In this document: piece after piece, positions 40,352 to 50,171 of the stretch
Position numbering within the stretch: position 1 is the stretch's first letter
Layout: the number at the start of each line of letters is the position of its first letter
NCBI GenBank assembly: GCA_046348685.1
Contig: JAXMDT010000006.1
Location: 34,790-98,789 of the forward strand
DNA: 64,000 nt
Origin: JAXMDT01 sp046348685
Lineage (GTDB): Bacteria > Pseudomonadota > Alphaproteobacteria > Rickettsiales > UBA998
Direction of reading: 5' to 3'
Notes under the pieces: model-generated
The model's input: only the letters and a program-made list of their open reading frames with translations
Database searches by the model: none
What the model was told of the DNA's origin: nothing
Position numbers and translations under genes: made by a program

Positions 40352-41368
40352 TTATCTAATCCTAGTTACGTGGTTTAGTGCAGTATCGGCCAATACACGT
40401 TCTTCATCCGCAGGAATGACATACGTTTGAAAATCACCCACCCAGCGCAAAGCTGATACGATGCGCTCACGTATCAAGGGAGCGTTTTCGCCTATCCCAC
40501 CCGTAAATACCAGCGCATCAAGCCCCTGCAAGGCAGGTAGTAAACCGGCAATTTGCTTTGCTGCAAGGTGACAATAAAGATCGATTGCATTCTTTGCTTT
40601 TTCGGACTCGCTTTCCATTAGGCTGCGCATGTCGCCGCTAATGCCGGATACTCCGTACAGCCCGGATTCCATGTAAAGCACATGCTGAATCTGGTCCGGC
40701 TTCATATGAAGTTCATTCCATAAATAGAGGATTGCGCCAGGGTCTAACGAACCGCACCTAGTGCTCATCATCAAACCTTCAAGGGTTGAAAATCCCATTG
40801 TTGTAGCAACGCTTTTTAATTCGCTCATGGCGCATGCAGAAGAACCTCCGCCTAAATGTGCGGCAACTATTTTGCCGCGTGCGTTATTTCCCGCATATTC
40901 CGGCAGGACATTAGCGATGTGTTGATAGGACAATCCGTGAAATCCATACCGCTGAATACCTTGCTGATAGTATCGTTCGGGCAGTGGAAGACGCTTTTCC
41001 AGCTCCATTTGCGTGTGATGAAATGCAGTGTCAAAACAGGCAATCTGAGGAATATCGGGATAAAGCATCTGAGTCTGTTCAATCAGCTTCAGTGCGGCTG
41101 GCTGGTGCAGCGGTGCCAGCGGAACCAGATCATGAAGTTTTTTTAAAACATCCTGATTGATAATAGTGGGCTGCGTGAACTGTTTCCCGCCATGGACGAC
41201 GCGATGGCTTATAGCTGAAACGCGAAGATTCCCGATAGAGCGCATCCACTCAATCGCTTCGGCCATGTTATGGGCCACGATATGGCTATGGCGCCGCATC
41301 GTGTCTTTGTCAAACGCGGCGAGCTTACTGTTGGTCGATCCGGCGTTGCAGGTAAGAATAAGGCTCAC
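40352..41368 (-). CDS. ackA: acetate kinase (short form)
   Basis: The enzyme interconverts acetyl phosphate and ADP with acetate and ATP. Visible motifs are LTCNAGSTNSKLA (phosphate site), FDTAFHHTQ and YGFHGLSYQHI, AAHLGGGSSACAM, STRCGSLDPGAI and FTGGIGENAPLIRERI. At 338 residues it is ~60 shorter than typical AckA, mainly in the N-terminal half, yet the active-site set looks complete. It starts with GTG at 41368, sharing GTGA with the stop of the upstream phosphotransacetylase gene. It is the last gene of the fabI operon. Confidence 0.92.
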   Translation of the reverse strand: MSLILTCNAGSTNSKLAAFDKDTMRRHSHIVAHNMAEAIEWMRSIGNLRVSAISHRVVHGGKQFTQPTIINQDVLKKLHDLVPLAPLHQPAALKLIEQTQMLYPDIPQIACFDTAFHHTQMELEKRLPLPERYYQQGIQRYGFHGLSYQHIANVLPEYAGNNARGKIVAAHLGGGSSACAMSELKSVATTMGFSTLEGLMMSTRCGSLDPGAILYLWNELHMKPDQIQHVLYMESGLYGVSGISGDMRSLMESESEKAKNAIDLYCHLAAKQIAGLLPALQGLDALVFTGGIGENAPLIRERIVSALRWVGDFQTYVIPADEERVLADTALNHVTRIR

Positions 41369-42765
41369 GGCTTCACGCCTCTTGCGTAAAGCAAGGCCAG
41401 GGCGCAGGAAACGACACGATTTTCCGCATCGCCTGCCCGTGAAGTAAGAATGATCGGCGCGCGTGCCCCCAGTACGATTCCCGCACCCTGCACACCTGAA
41501 AAATAGCGCAGCTGCTTATAAAGCATGTTTCCGGACTCAACATCCGGAACGACCAAAATATCCGCGTTACCGGCCACTTCCGAACGAATGCCTTTGATTG
41601 CGGCAGCTTCACGCGAAATAGCATTGTCGAAGGCAAGCGGGCCATCAAGCAGACCGCCGGTAATCTGACCGCGTTCGGCCATCTTGCAGAGCGCCGTCGC
41701 ATCCAGCGTAGATGGCAATTTCTCATTTACGGTTTCAACTGCCGAAAGTATCGCAACTTTTGGAACCCCTAACTTCAATGCCTGAAACAGATCAATGGCA
41801 TTTTGCACGATGTCTTTTTTCTCCATGAGATTTGGCCTGACATTGATCGCTGCATCCGTGAGAAAGAGAGGCTTTGGATAGCTAGGAACATCCAGCACGA
41901 ATACGTGGCTCATCCGTCTGCCGGTCCGAAGGCCTTTCTCTTTATCGATAACTGCCGTCATCAACTCATCCGTATGAAGTTTGCCTTTCATCAAGGCTTC
42001 TACTTTTCCGGCGCGCGCCAGCTCTACGGCTTTTTCCGCCGCAGCATGGCTGTGTGACGTGGAAACGATTTCATAAGAATCCAAATCGATGTGAGCATCT
42101 GCGGCAACCTTACGTATTTTTTGCTCCGGCCCGACGAGGACGGGTTCAATGACGCCTTGCTGCGCCGCTTCGACAGCGCCAGCGAGGGAGAGCACATCCG
42201 CAGGATGCACGACAGCGACCCTGAGAGGCTTCATGCCTTTGACCTGATTCATAAGCCATTGCTCGTAATTATGAGCCGGCGTTTTTACCTGTATTTCGGG
42301 CAGCGACACGGCGTCCCAGCAAATTTTTTCGGCTGGGGCCAGCACCAATGCTTCACCTTCGAGCACATGCTCGCCTTTTTCATTGAGGCAGAGTGTATGC
42401 AGCATGACGTGCCGATGCGTATCGTCTTTGGCGGTGACTTCAACGGAAGCAGTAATTGTCTCACCCAAGCGCACAGGCCGAAGAAATTTGAGTGTTTGAC
42501 TCAAGTACACCGTTCCCGGACCTGGAAGATACATGCCGAGAAGCGCTGAAAACATGGAGCCAGTCCACATTCCGTGCCCAACAACCTGGCGAAAGATATC
42601 GGTCTTTGCATAATTTTCATCGATATGCGCAGGATTCAAATCGCCGGTAACAATAGCAAAGAGCTGGATATCCTGTTTCGTTAGCGTGCGGGTGAGGCTT
42701 GCGGAATCGCCAATCTTTATTTCGTCATAGGTTTTATTGACGATACAGGCATGGTTATTCGCCAT
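41365..42765 (-). CDS. MaoC-like hydratase / phosphate acetyltransferase fusion
   Basis: The ~466-residue bifunctional protein has an N-terminal hot-dog MaoC domain (residues ~10-140) with DLNPAHIDENYA and GHGMWTGSMFSALLG, the (R)-specific enoyl-CoA hydratase signature. A phosphotransacetylase/phosphotransbutyrylase domain (residues ~170-466) has LFLTDAAINVRPNL and PDVESGNMLYKQLRYF. It could release acyl-CoA as acyl phosphate for the kinase that follows. This fusion next to acetate kinase is known in alphaproteobacteria. An ATG at 42777 is an alternative start. The 5' end overlaps the channel gene. Confidence 0.9.
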   Translation of the reverse strand: MANNHACIVNKTYDEIKIGDSASLTRTLTKQDIQLFAIVTGDLNPAHIDENYAKTDIFRQVVGHGMWTGSMFSALLGMYLPGPGTVYLSQTLKFLRPVRLGETITASVEVTAKDDTHRHVMLHTLCLNEKGEHVLEGEALVLAPAEKICWDAVSLPEIQVKTPAHNYEQWLMNQVKGMKPLRVAVVHPADVLSLAGAVEAAQQGVIEPVLVGPEQKIRKVAADAHIDLDSYEIVSTSHSHAAAEKAVELARAGKVEALMKGKLHTDELMTAVIDKEKGLRTGRRMSHVFVLDVPSYPKPLFLTDAAINVRPNLMEKKDIVQNAIDLFQALKLGVPKVAILSAVETVNEKLPSTLDATALCKMAERGQITGGLLDGPLAFDNAISREAAAIKGIRSEVAGNADILVVPDVESGNMLYKQLRYFSGVQGAGIVLGARAPIILTSRAGDAENRVVSCALALLYARGVKP

Positions 42766-43234
42766 GATCATCTCCACGGGATCGGGGTTCGGACCAGAAT
42801 CTTTCCATCGTCAGGTAGGTGAACGAAACCGTCCAGCCGATCATGACGAGACCATTTAAAACTTCCGCGGCTGCCAGCATGCGAAGATTATTCTCGGGAG
42901 CAATGTCGCCTAAGCCGAGCGACGCGTAGGTGGAAGCGGAGAAATATAGACGCTCGATAAAGCTTTCGTAAGTCAGCGCAATGGACATAATATTACCAGT
43001 CAAATGCCCGTAGGATGTAAAATTCTCGATGATAAAATATACTCCTGCATATAACCAGATGCCAATAATATGCGCCGCAAAAATCGGGATAATGATTACC
43101 AGAACACGAAGCCTTCTTTGAATGGTCAGGCGAGGCAGCATATTCCAGACAAAGCCAAGAATTTCATAGGTGAGAAGGCTTGTTAAAGCGATCATGAACG
43201 TGCTTATGAAGCAGATGGTCACAAAGCTGAGCAT
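42755..43234 (-). CDS. two-TM ion channel family protein
   Basis: The 159-residue membrane protein has hydrophobic helices near residues 5-30, 45-70 and 120-145. Between the last two is a pore-loop-like ASTYASLGLGDIAP, resembling a K+-channel filter (usually TVGYGD) but with SLGLGD, so selectivity may differ. No regulatory domain is attached. It lies between fabI and the MaoC/Pta gene with overlaps on both sides (1 base with fabI), an unexpected place for a channel. Confidence 0.8.
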   Translation of the reverse strand: MLSFVTICFISTFMIALTSLLTYEILGFVWNMLPRLTIQRRLRVLVIIIPIFAAHIIGIWLYAGVYFIIENFTSYGHLTGNIMSIALTYESFIERLYFSASTYASLGLGDIAPENNLRMLAAAEVLNGLVMIGWTVSFTYLTMERFWSEPRSRGDDHGE

Positions 43235-44007
43235 CAGTCCATCATCCGGTAACCAGCATCTATCAGGTGAATCTCGCCGGTAATATTTTGTGACAGGTCA
43301 CTGACTAGAAACGCAGCCATGCTGCCGATATCCTCAAGGCTAATGATGCGTTGCAGCGGCGCTTTTTTATGAGCGTTTGCCAGTAACGAATCAAACTCTG
43401 CGATTCCGCTGGCCGCCCGGGTAGGTATGGCTCCTGGCGATAGCGCGTTCACCCGGATCTTTTTTGTTCCCAGTTCGGAGGCGAGGTAGCGGGTGGCGGA
43501 TTCCAGTGCAGCTTTGACGGGGCCCATGATGCCGTAATGTTCGACCACCTCATCTCCTCCCATATAAGAAACCGTCAAAAGGCTGCCCCCGGAACTCATA
43601 AGGGGTTCCGCAAGTCGCGCCATACGAATGAAAGAGTGGCAGGAAATGTCCATCGCTTTGGCAAAACCTTCTTTCGAACTATCAATTACTCTGCCGTGCA
43701 GATCAACCTTCGGCGCGTAGGCAATCGAGTGCAATAAAAAATCGAGGCGTCCCCACTGCTGTTCTATAGCATGGAAAACAGCTTCCAATTGGTCGTCGCG
43801 CTGCACATCCAGAGGCAAGATCAGTGATGCACCAAGCTTCTCCCCTAAAAAACGCACGGTGCCTTCAGTTTTATCATTCTGATACGTTAAGGCAAGTCCG
43901 GCTCCAGCACGGTTAAAGCTAACCGCGCAACCATATGCAATGCTATTGCTATTGGCAATTCCAACGACAAGTCCTTTTTTATCCGTAAGGTCAATTTCAA
44001 GCGTCAT
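43234..44007 (-). CDS. fabI: enoyl-[acyl-carrier-protein] reductase (NADH), FabI type
   Basis: The 257-residue short-chain dehydrogenase-fold enzyme performs the last reduction in each fatty-acid elongation cycle. It has the divergent nucleotide site GLVVGIANSNSIAYG, the catalytic Tyr and Lys in YGIMGPVK (Y-x6-K), SPGAIPTRAASGI and the C-terminal ITGEIHLIDAGY. It may be a second FabI, since alphaproteobacteria often have more than one. Its operon with phosphotransacetylase and acetate kinase hints at a specialised acyl-CoA role. Confidence 0.9.
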   Translation of the reverse strand: MTLEIDLTDKKGLVVGIANSNSIAYGCAVSFNRAGAGLALTYQNDKTEGTVRFLGEKLGASLILPLDVQRDDQLEAVFHAIEQQWGRLDFLLHSIAYAPKVDLHGRVIDSSKEGFAKAMDISCHSFIRMARLAEPLMSSGGSLLTVSYMGGDEVVEHYGIMGPVKAALESATRYLASELGTKKIRVNALSPGAIPTRAASGIAEFDSLLANAHKKAPLQRIISLEDIGSMAAFLVSDLSQNITGEIHLIDAGYRMMD

Positions 44008-44111
44008 CGGGGTGGATTATAAATTGGTTTTTTCGTAGGTGGTTTGACGGCGATCAAGGAGAGCCGATGCCCATTGTGCTGTAATCGAAACATAACAAAA
44101 AGGAGAAGGTT

Positions 44112-44255
44112 ATGCTATTGCTTTTCATTGGTATATCGGCGCTTGTGGTTTTGGTTCTTACAGTTACAGGCGCACCGGTTGCTTATTACGCCAAACGTGA
44201 TCGTAAGTGGAGGGATTCAGAGTTCAAAACCCCTGAGTTCTGGTATCGTTGGTAA
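44112..44255 (+). CDS. 47-residue single-TM protein
   Basis: A short gene with AGGAGAAGG just before its ATG encodes MLLLFIGISALVVLVLTVTG, one membrane helix, followed by a charged, aromatic tail ending FWYRW. It lies 4 bases upstream of the L,D-transpeptidase start and is probably cotranslated with it. No homolog comes to mind. The strong ribosome-binding site and codon pattern support expression. Confidence 0.6.
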   Translation: MLLLFIGISALVVLVLTVTGAPVAYYAKRDRKWRDSEFKTPEFWYRW

Positions 44256-44259
44256 CTGA

Positions 44260-44844
44260 TTGCTCCGCCTTGTCATCATTCTCTGCTGTTGTCTGGTCAG
44301 CAGCAAAAGCATCGCGAAAACTTTCTTGGCAGATGGAGATGCAATAGGAACCATTGAACGTTACAAAATAGAGGAAAAAGATAATCTCTATGAAGTGGCC
44401 CGCCGAAACGATATCGGTATCGTTGAAATACTGAGCGCAAATCCGAACGTTGATCCATGGACGCCTGCACCTGGAACGGAGTTGACCATAACGGGCATGC
44501 ACCTTTTGCCGCCTGGCGAGCGTAACGGAATCGTCATCAACCTGTCTGAACTCCGGTTGTTCTATTATACTGAGAGCGGGATAATGACATTTCCTATCGG
44601 CATTGGCCGCGAAGGTTGGCCAACGCCTGTTGCAAAAACAAAAATCGTGCGAAAACGAGAACATCCTATCTGGACGCCACCTCCGTCGATTCGCGCTGAA
44701 AACCCCGAATTATCGAAATCTTTTCTTCCCGGGCCTGATAATCCATTAGGCGATTACGCTTTGGATCTTGGAATTCCAGGTGTGCTGATTCACGGTACAA
44801 ACCGTCCTTACGGCATCGGTAGACATGCCCTATCTCAGCATTGA
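44260..44844 (+). pseudogene. L,D-transpeptidase truncated before its active site
   Basis: The N-terminus has a signal peptide-like start (TTG at 44260), a LysM-like segment (YKIEEKDNLYEVARRN...ILSANPNVDPW) and a YkuD domain through GVLIHGTNRPYGIG. In intact proteins the next residues are the catalytic SHGCIR motif. Here the frame ends RHALSQH-stop, because at about 44820 the DNA switches to a dnaE2 fragment. The catalytic Cys is lost, so the product cannot cross-link peptidoglycan. The join marks the left edge of the decayed island. Confidence 0.8.
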
Positions 44845-45472
44845 AGACATCTGGCGGCGTGCGAATGTGCCGGTCTCTGTACTTATCAAACTGGCAAATG
44901 CTGATGCCTACCTGCCATCTCTAGGGCTTTCCCGCCGGGATGCACTGTGGAAGATTAAGGCGCTGCGCGATGAAGCTTTGCCGCTCTTTGTTGCCGCCGA
45001 TGAGCGGGCAAATCGCCTGCGCGAAGAAATTGATGAGCCGGAGGTAGAGTTAAAGCCGATGACTGCTGGTCGCCAGGTGGTAGAGGACTACCGCCATATT
45101 GGGTTCACGTTACGGGATCATCCGGTCAGCTTCCTGCGCGAGGCTCTATCGCAGCGCCGTACCGTCACCTGCCAGAAGGCAAACAGTAGTAAAGACGGAA
45201 CATGGCTCAATGCTGCCGGTCTTGTGCTTGTCCGGCAGAAGCCTGGTTCAGCCAAGGGGGTGATGTTTATCACCATCGAAGATGAAACCGCAGCCTGTAA
45301 CCTCGTTATCTGGCCATCTAAGTATGAAGAGTACCGCCGCATCATCTTCAGCGCTGGCATGATCGCGGCTCAAGGGAGGATTCAGCGGGAGGGTGACCTA
45401 CCGTGCTTGCGAGATATTAGGCCAGTTGTTAGTAATCATTATACCTGCTTTGATGCTGGACCAAAAAGCTGA
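44825..45472 (+). pseudogene. dnaE2: C-terminal fragment of error-prone DNA polymerase DnaE2 (ImuC)
   Basis: The 215-residue open frame corresponds to the C-terminal part of DnaE2: helix-hairpin-helix-like LSIEDIWRRANVPVSVLIKLANADAY..., then the OB domain with AAGLVLVRQKPGSAKGVMFITIEDET and NLVIWPSKYEEYRRI. The polymerase active site and PHP domain are absent. Its last residues (DIRPVVSNHYT...) no longer fit the family end. It is fused directly to the broken transpeptidase gene. No imuA or imuB is present. Confidence 0.85.
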
Positions 45473-45652
45473 TGTACTCAAATGCAGTGAACGGCGGGCT
45501 ACGTTCACTCAATTTCCTCATTAGAAATCTTATTACCGACCAGGAATCGCTCTTGGCTACGGTATCGATGGTATGGCCTATTAGTATCGTCATGGTATTA
45601 TACTGGCCACCCTCACGTATGGTGAAGAAAGCGGATTCTAATTGGTGGCTCT

Positions 45653-46313
45653 GTGCGGATTCTTTTAGTTGAAGATGACAAAATGATCGGCGAGAGCTTG
45701 CAATACGCTCTTAAAAAAGACGGTTATTCCGTTGACTGGGCTACCGATGGAGATACGGCAACATTAAGCTTGAAAACGCAAGAGTACGATTTAGTGCTTC
45801 TTGACCTTGGTTTGCCGAAGGCTTCAGGGATCGAAGTCAAGAAAGCTGCGTGGCAGAAAAGATAATGTGCCGGTGTTGATCCTTACAGCACGCGACTCGA
45901 TTGAAGATCGTGTGCTTGGGCTCGACAGTGGGGCCGATGATTATCTTATTAAGCCGTTTGCTTTGGAAGAGTTGGAGGCAAGGATACGAGTATTGCTGCG
46001 CCGTAAGGTAGGCAGGCAGAAGCCGAAATTGTACACGGTGTACTGCGCATCAATCCGGCGACGCATCAGCTGAATTATAAAAACAAACAATTTATTTTAT
46101 CGGCTAAGGAGTTCGCATTGCTTTCAGCATTGCTCGAAAAACCAGGGGCTGTGCAGTCGCGTGCGCAGTTAGAAGAACGGCTTTATGGATGGAACGAAGA
46201 GGCGGGAAAGTAATGCCATCGAAGTGCACATACATAACTTACGCAAAAAGCTTGGCAACGAGATTATCCGCAATATCCGTGGGGTTGGCTATGTGATTGG
46301 GGATGCGGCATGA
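45653..46313 (+). pseudogene. frameshifted OmpR-family response regulator
   Basis: The start MRILLVEDDKMIGESLQYAL and the phospho-acceptor LLDLGLP are in one frame. A one-base indel near 45835 moves the frame to NVPVLILTARDSIEDRVLGL and YLIKPFALEELEAR. Another near 46040 and a third near 46210 lead to LSAKEFALLSALLEKPGAV and the terminal NIRGVGYVIGDAA. All parts of a ~220-residue QseB/CusR-like regulator are present in order but cannot be translated as one chain. Its stop overlaps the start of the kinase remnant (ATGA). Confidence 0.85.
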
Positions 46314-47645
46314 ACTCTATCCGCCGCCAGCTCATTACATCCTTATCTTTGACCTTGCTAATTGGAAGCATCGTCATTGGCGGCCATACCTACTTTAATG
46401 CGAGAGCAGAAGTTGATGAGCTTTTTTATTGATCATAATATGGAGCAAATGGCGTTAGTTGCCATGCAAATCCAGCAGCAATCTGCGGAGTTAAAAAGCA
46501 TCTTTGGCAAAGCACCTCCGTTGACTGATGAAGACGAAGTAGATGACGAAGAAGAGTTTGTGATTCAAATGTGGGGGAATGATGGGACAAGCATTTATTC
46601 TTCACACCCAAATATCCCTTTGCAAAAATTCAGCACAGAAGGTTTCCAAACGGTTGCGTTTCAAAATCAGCCTTGGCGTATCTATGGGGTACAAACATCG
46701 CAAGGGTATGTTCAGGTGTCACAGCCTTTAAGTTCGCGTATAGAAATCAGGCGTGAAATTGCATTGAATATTCTGATCCCGCTATTTCTTGTTTTACCTA
46801 TCTTAGCCGCGTTTAATTGGTGGATTGTCGTGCGTAGCTTGAAGCCGCTTTCGCGTGTTTCGGAAGAAATCGATCATCGTACACCAGATTCCCTAGAGGC
46901 GCTTTCAGAGCAGCATATTCCGGTTGAAATCCTATCGCTGGTAAAGGCATTGAATGAGTTACTGGGAAAATTGAAGCGGGCGATTTCTGCGCAACGTGCG
47001 CACCATCGCCGATGCAGCGCATGAATTGTACCCCCTTTTGCTGCGTTACAGTTGCAAGCGGATAATTTAGAACGTTCCGAAAATAAAGATGAGCAGCATA
47101 CTTCGTTAGTGGCCCTGCAGAGTGGTATTGCACGGGCGACCCATTTGGTGCAGCAATTATTGACGCTGGCGCGGCAGGAACCGGAAGCCGAAAAGCTGCC
47201 TGTAGAGCAGGTTAATCTGGTGTATTGGCGCAGGCGATGGTGGATGAGCAGCTTGCCTTTGCACAGCGTAAATCCATCAATCTGCGTTATCATGCTGAGG
47301 AAATTATTTATGCAAAGGGGAATCCAGATAGCTTGGCCATCCTTATCAGCAACTTGATCGATAATGCACTGCGCTACACGTCTGAGAATGGGAATGTGGA
47401 GGTGGCGCTTTCGTATGAGAAGGGCAGTGCAGTGCTGCGGGTCCGTGATGACGGCCCTGGGATTGCCAAGCATGAGCGGCGCTCTGTCTTTGACCGTTTT
47501 TATCGGATTGAAGGTAGTAGAGTAGGTGGCACGGGATTAGGGCCTCGCCATCGTAAAAGCAATTGCTGATAAATACGGTATGGAAGTGACGATCGGTACT
47601 GGGATTAATGATCGCGGTACAGAAATTAAGATCATATTCGCGTAA
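46310..47645 (+). pseudogene. frameshifted sensor histidine kinase
   Basis: Segments of one QseC-like kinase appear in successive frames. These are NSIRRQLITSLSLTLLIG (TM1, from 46310), the periplasmic stretch and TM2 (ILIPLFLVLPILAAFNWW), TIADAAHEL followed by PFAALQLQADNLE (HisKA, damaged; the usual HELRTP is altered), ISNLIDNALRYTS (N box), DDGPGIAKHERR (G1) and GGTGLG (G2), with the end at 47645. At least four indels interrupt it. It pairs with the regulator remnant just upstream. Confidence 0.85.
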
Positions 47646-47748
47646 AAAACATTACCTATTTCAATGCCATAAAACTTTCTCTGGGATTTAAGTATAGCTT
47701 AAGTCTGCACCCATACCCTCGGTACATCCTACAATAATCATTATACGG

Positions 47749-49151
47749 ATGCGCCCTTTCAATCCCTATTTCTTTCCTCGAAACAGCGTTGTGCTTTACT
47801 TCTGTTTTCTGCGTGTACGCCACTGCAGAAAGAGGGGCTGCTGCCTACGTTGCTACAAGCGGATGATATTCTTTCCCGGCGTCTGGATGATCCAGGTTTG
47901 CATTTCGTTATGGACGCATCACCTCCCGCAGAGGAATGGCCACTGCGTTACTGGGGTGTCGATGAATTGACCACCGCCGCGCTTTACTTCAATCCAGCGT
48001 TTGAGGTGGCGCAGGCACAAAAGGAGGTAACGAAAGCAGCAGAGATCACAGCAGGTCAGCGTCCCAATCCGACGATCGGTAGGTATTTCTCCTTCGTTTG
48101 ATAATTCTACCTCTACCGAGCGAATGGTTATTTGATTAAATCTGAGTGTCCCTATTGAGACAAATGGCAAACGTGATTTGCGTGTACAAGGAGCGCAGAC
48201 GCAAACTCAAGCGGCCATTCTCGATGCGTCTTGCAAATGCGGCATGGGATATCCGCAAGAACGTCGTTTCATCGCTGGCGGCGCTTTACGCGGGCTGAGC
48301 AGACCGAACATAACAGTGCAGCATTGGTGGCAAGTAACCAAGCCATCGTCGACATCTATGCCAACCGTGGCGGATGAAAGGGCAATTGCCGACTTACAAC
48401 AGCACAGGCGCAGATTGCCTATCATCAAGCCGTATTGCAGCAAGAGCAGGCGCATGAAAAGATTGCACAGGCAAAGGCGGCACTTGCTGGTGCCATAGGG
48501 GTCTCAGCGCAAGCACTGGATACCGTGACTATCGTCACGACAGAGATGGAGAAGCCGCTGAATGCATCGCTTGACATGGAATCGCTCAGGAAAAGAGCGT
48601 TAGAGCAGCATCCGGCGCTAAAGGCAGCATGGCTCGATTACAAAGCGGCACATGAAGCGCTGAAGTTGGAATTGGCAAAGCAGGTCCCTGATATTGATCT
48701 TGGGCCAGGGTATGAATGGAACAGCCAAGGCGGTGGTAAGTTCACGCTGGGCCTTTCCATCGTATTGCCGATAGCTAACAACAATGAAGGGCCGATCGCG
48801 GAAGCTGAAGCGAAACGTAAATTAGCAGCCAGTACGCTTAACGCACTTCAAGCAACAACCATTTCTGCCATCGAGCAAGCCACTGCTTCATTCATGACAG
48901 CGCAGAATACGGTAAAGACTAGCGAGAAACTGCTAAATTCAGAAAAAACACGGTTTGGACAGCTTAAACAACAACTGGGTAATAGAGAAACAGGCAAGCT
49001 GCCGCTTTTATATGCGCAGTCCAATATTCGTGCAATTTGCAGAGGTAGCCGTTTCAGATGCCCGTGCCCGCTGTGTTCAGGCTGCAGCGGTGTTAGAAGA
49101 CGCATTGCGCATCCCACTTTTTTGGCATGTTTACCGGAATACTTTCGGTAA
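47749..49151 (+). pseudogene. frameshifted outer-membrane efflux lipoprotein (TolC/CzcC-like)
   Basis: In one frame a lipobox-like LLLFSACTPL leads to LQADDILSRRLDDPGLHF and YFNPAFEVAQAQKEVTKA. After several indels the helical barrel region follows (QVPDIDLGPGYEWN, GKFTLGLSIVLPIANNNEGP, AEAKRKLAASTLNALQ, LLNSEKTRFGQLKQQLG). This is the outer-membrane component of a heavy-metal RND pump by pattern and by position after a QseB/CusR-like pair. It cannot be translated whole. Confidence 0.75.
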
Positions 49152-49163
49152 CACAGGAGCGAT

Positions 49164-50170
49164 AGATGCGTTAAGTACCATCATCCGCTTTTCACTTGTC
49201 TATCGCGGTGCTGTTGTGGCGACCTCCTTCATCGTGTTGGCTGCGGCTATCTACCAGCTAGGGCAGCGCAATATGACGTTTTTCCTGAGTTCGCGCCGCC
49301 GCAGGTCACAGTACAGACCGAAGCTCCAGGTTTTACCAGCGAGCAGGTAGAAACCCTTAATCACCACGCCCATAGAACAAGCGGTTATGGGGCTACTGGC
49401 GTTACTGGTATGCAATCCTCCTCCATTCAAGGTCTATCAGCAGTACAGTTGATCTTTGATCCGAAAAGCGATGTTTATACAGACCGGCAGATCATCGCAG
49501 AGCAACTTTCCGCTACAGCAAATAGACTGCCTGCTGGCGTCAGCCCGCCTATACTTGCGCCGCTTACCTCATCGACTAACAACGTTCTAGGGATAGGTCT
49601 GACCTCCGATGTATTGAACCTGACAGAACTGCGGACCTTTGCAGACCGGCAGTTGCGTCCGCGTATCCTGAATGTGGCGGGAGTATCGGAAGCAGAATTA
49701 TTCGGTGGCACGGTGCGGTAGATTCAGATTCAGGTGAACCCAAAGGCGTTGGTACGCTATGGCTTAACGCTGGATGAAGTACTGGCTGTTGCCCGGAAGG
49801 CTAGTGGTGTGCGGGGGGCAGGGTGATCGATACGCCAAAACAGCGCAATATGACGTTGCTGATAATACGGCCTCCTTGATCGAAAGCATTGCCCAGGCAC
49901 CTTGATCCGTGGTAACAATGAAGCGCTCGATTTGGCTATCACTCTGGGCGATGTACACGGTTAAAGAGTCGATAGAGACACCATTTAGCGCAGCATCCAT
50001 CATGGGAAAGCCAGGTGTGCTCATCATGGTCACCCGCAATATGGCGCAAATACGCTCAATGTGACGCAGGAAGTTGAAAGGCCTTAGAAGAACTGCAACC
50101 TCTTCTTTAAGGCAAAGATATTACCGCATGGGGCGATGTCATTCGTCCTGCCAGCTTCATCGAGAGAGCC
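49164..50170 (+). pseudogene. N-terminal remnant of an RND heavy-metal efflux pump (CusA/CzcA-like)
   Basis: Pieces in alternating frames match the start of a CzcA-type inner-membrane pump: ALSTIIRFSLVYRGAVV, YDVFPEFAPPQVTVQTEAPG, GVTGMQSSSIQGLSAVQLIF, LPAGVSPPILAPLTS, LRPRILNVAGVSEAELFGG, VNPKALVRYGLTLDEVLAV. Recognisable traces continue to about 50165 (WGDVIRPASFIERAI). The remaining two thirds of the gene are missing. The membrane-fusion gene normally between the outer-membrane and RND genes is also absent. Confidence 0.8.
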
Positions 50171-50171
50171 A

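Noticed and set aside
45472..45672. 66-codon frame between the dnaE2 fragment and the regulator remnant
   Set aside because: It has no recognisable sequence or ribosome site and lies in decayed DNA.
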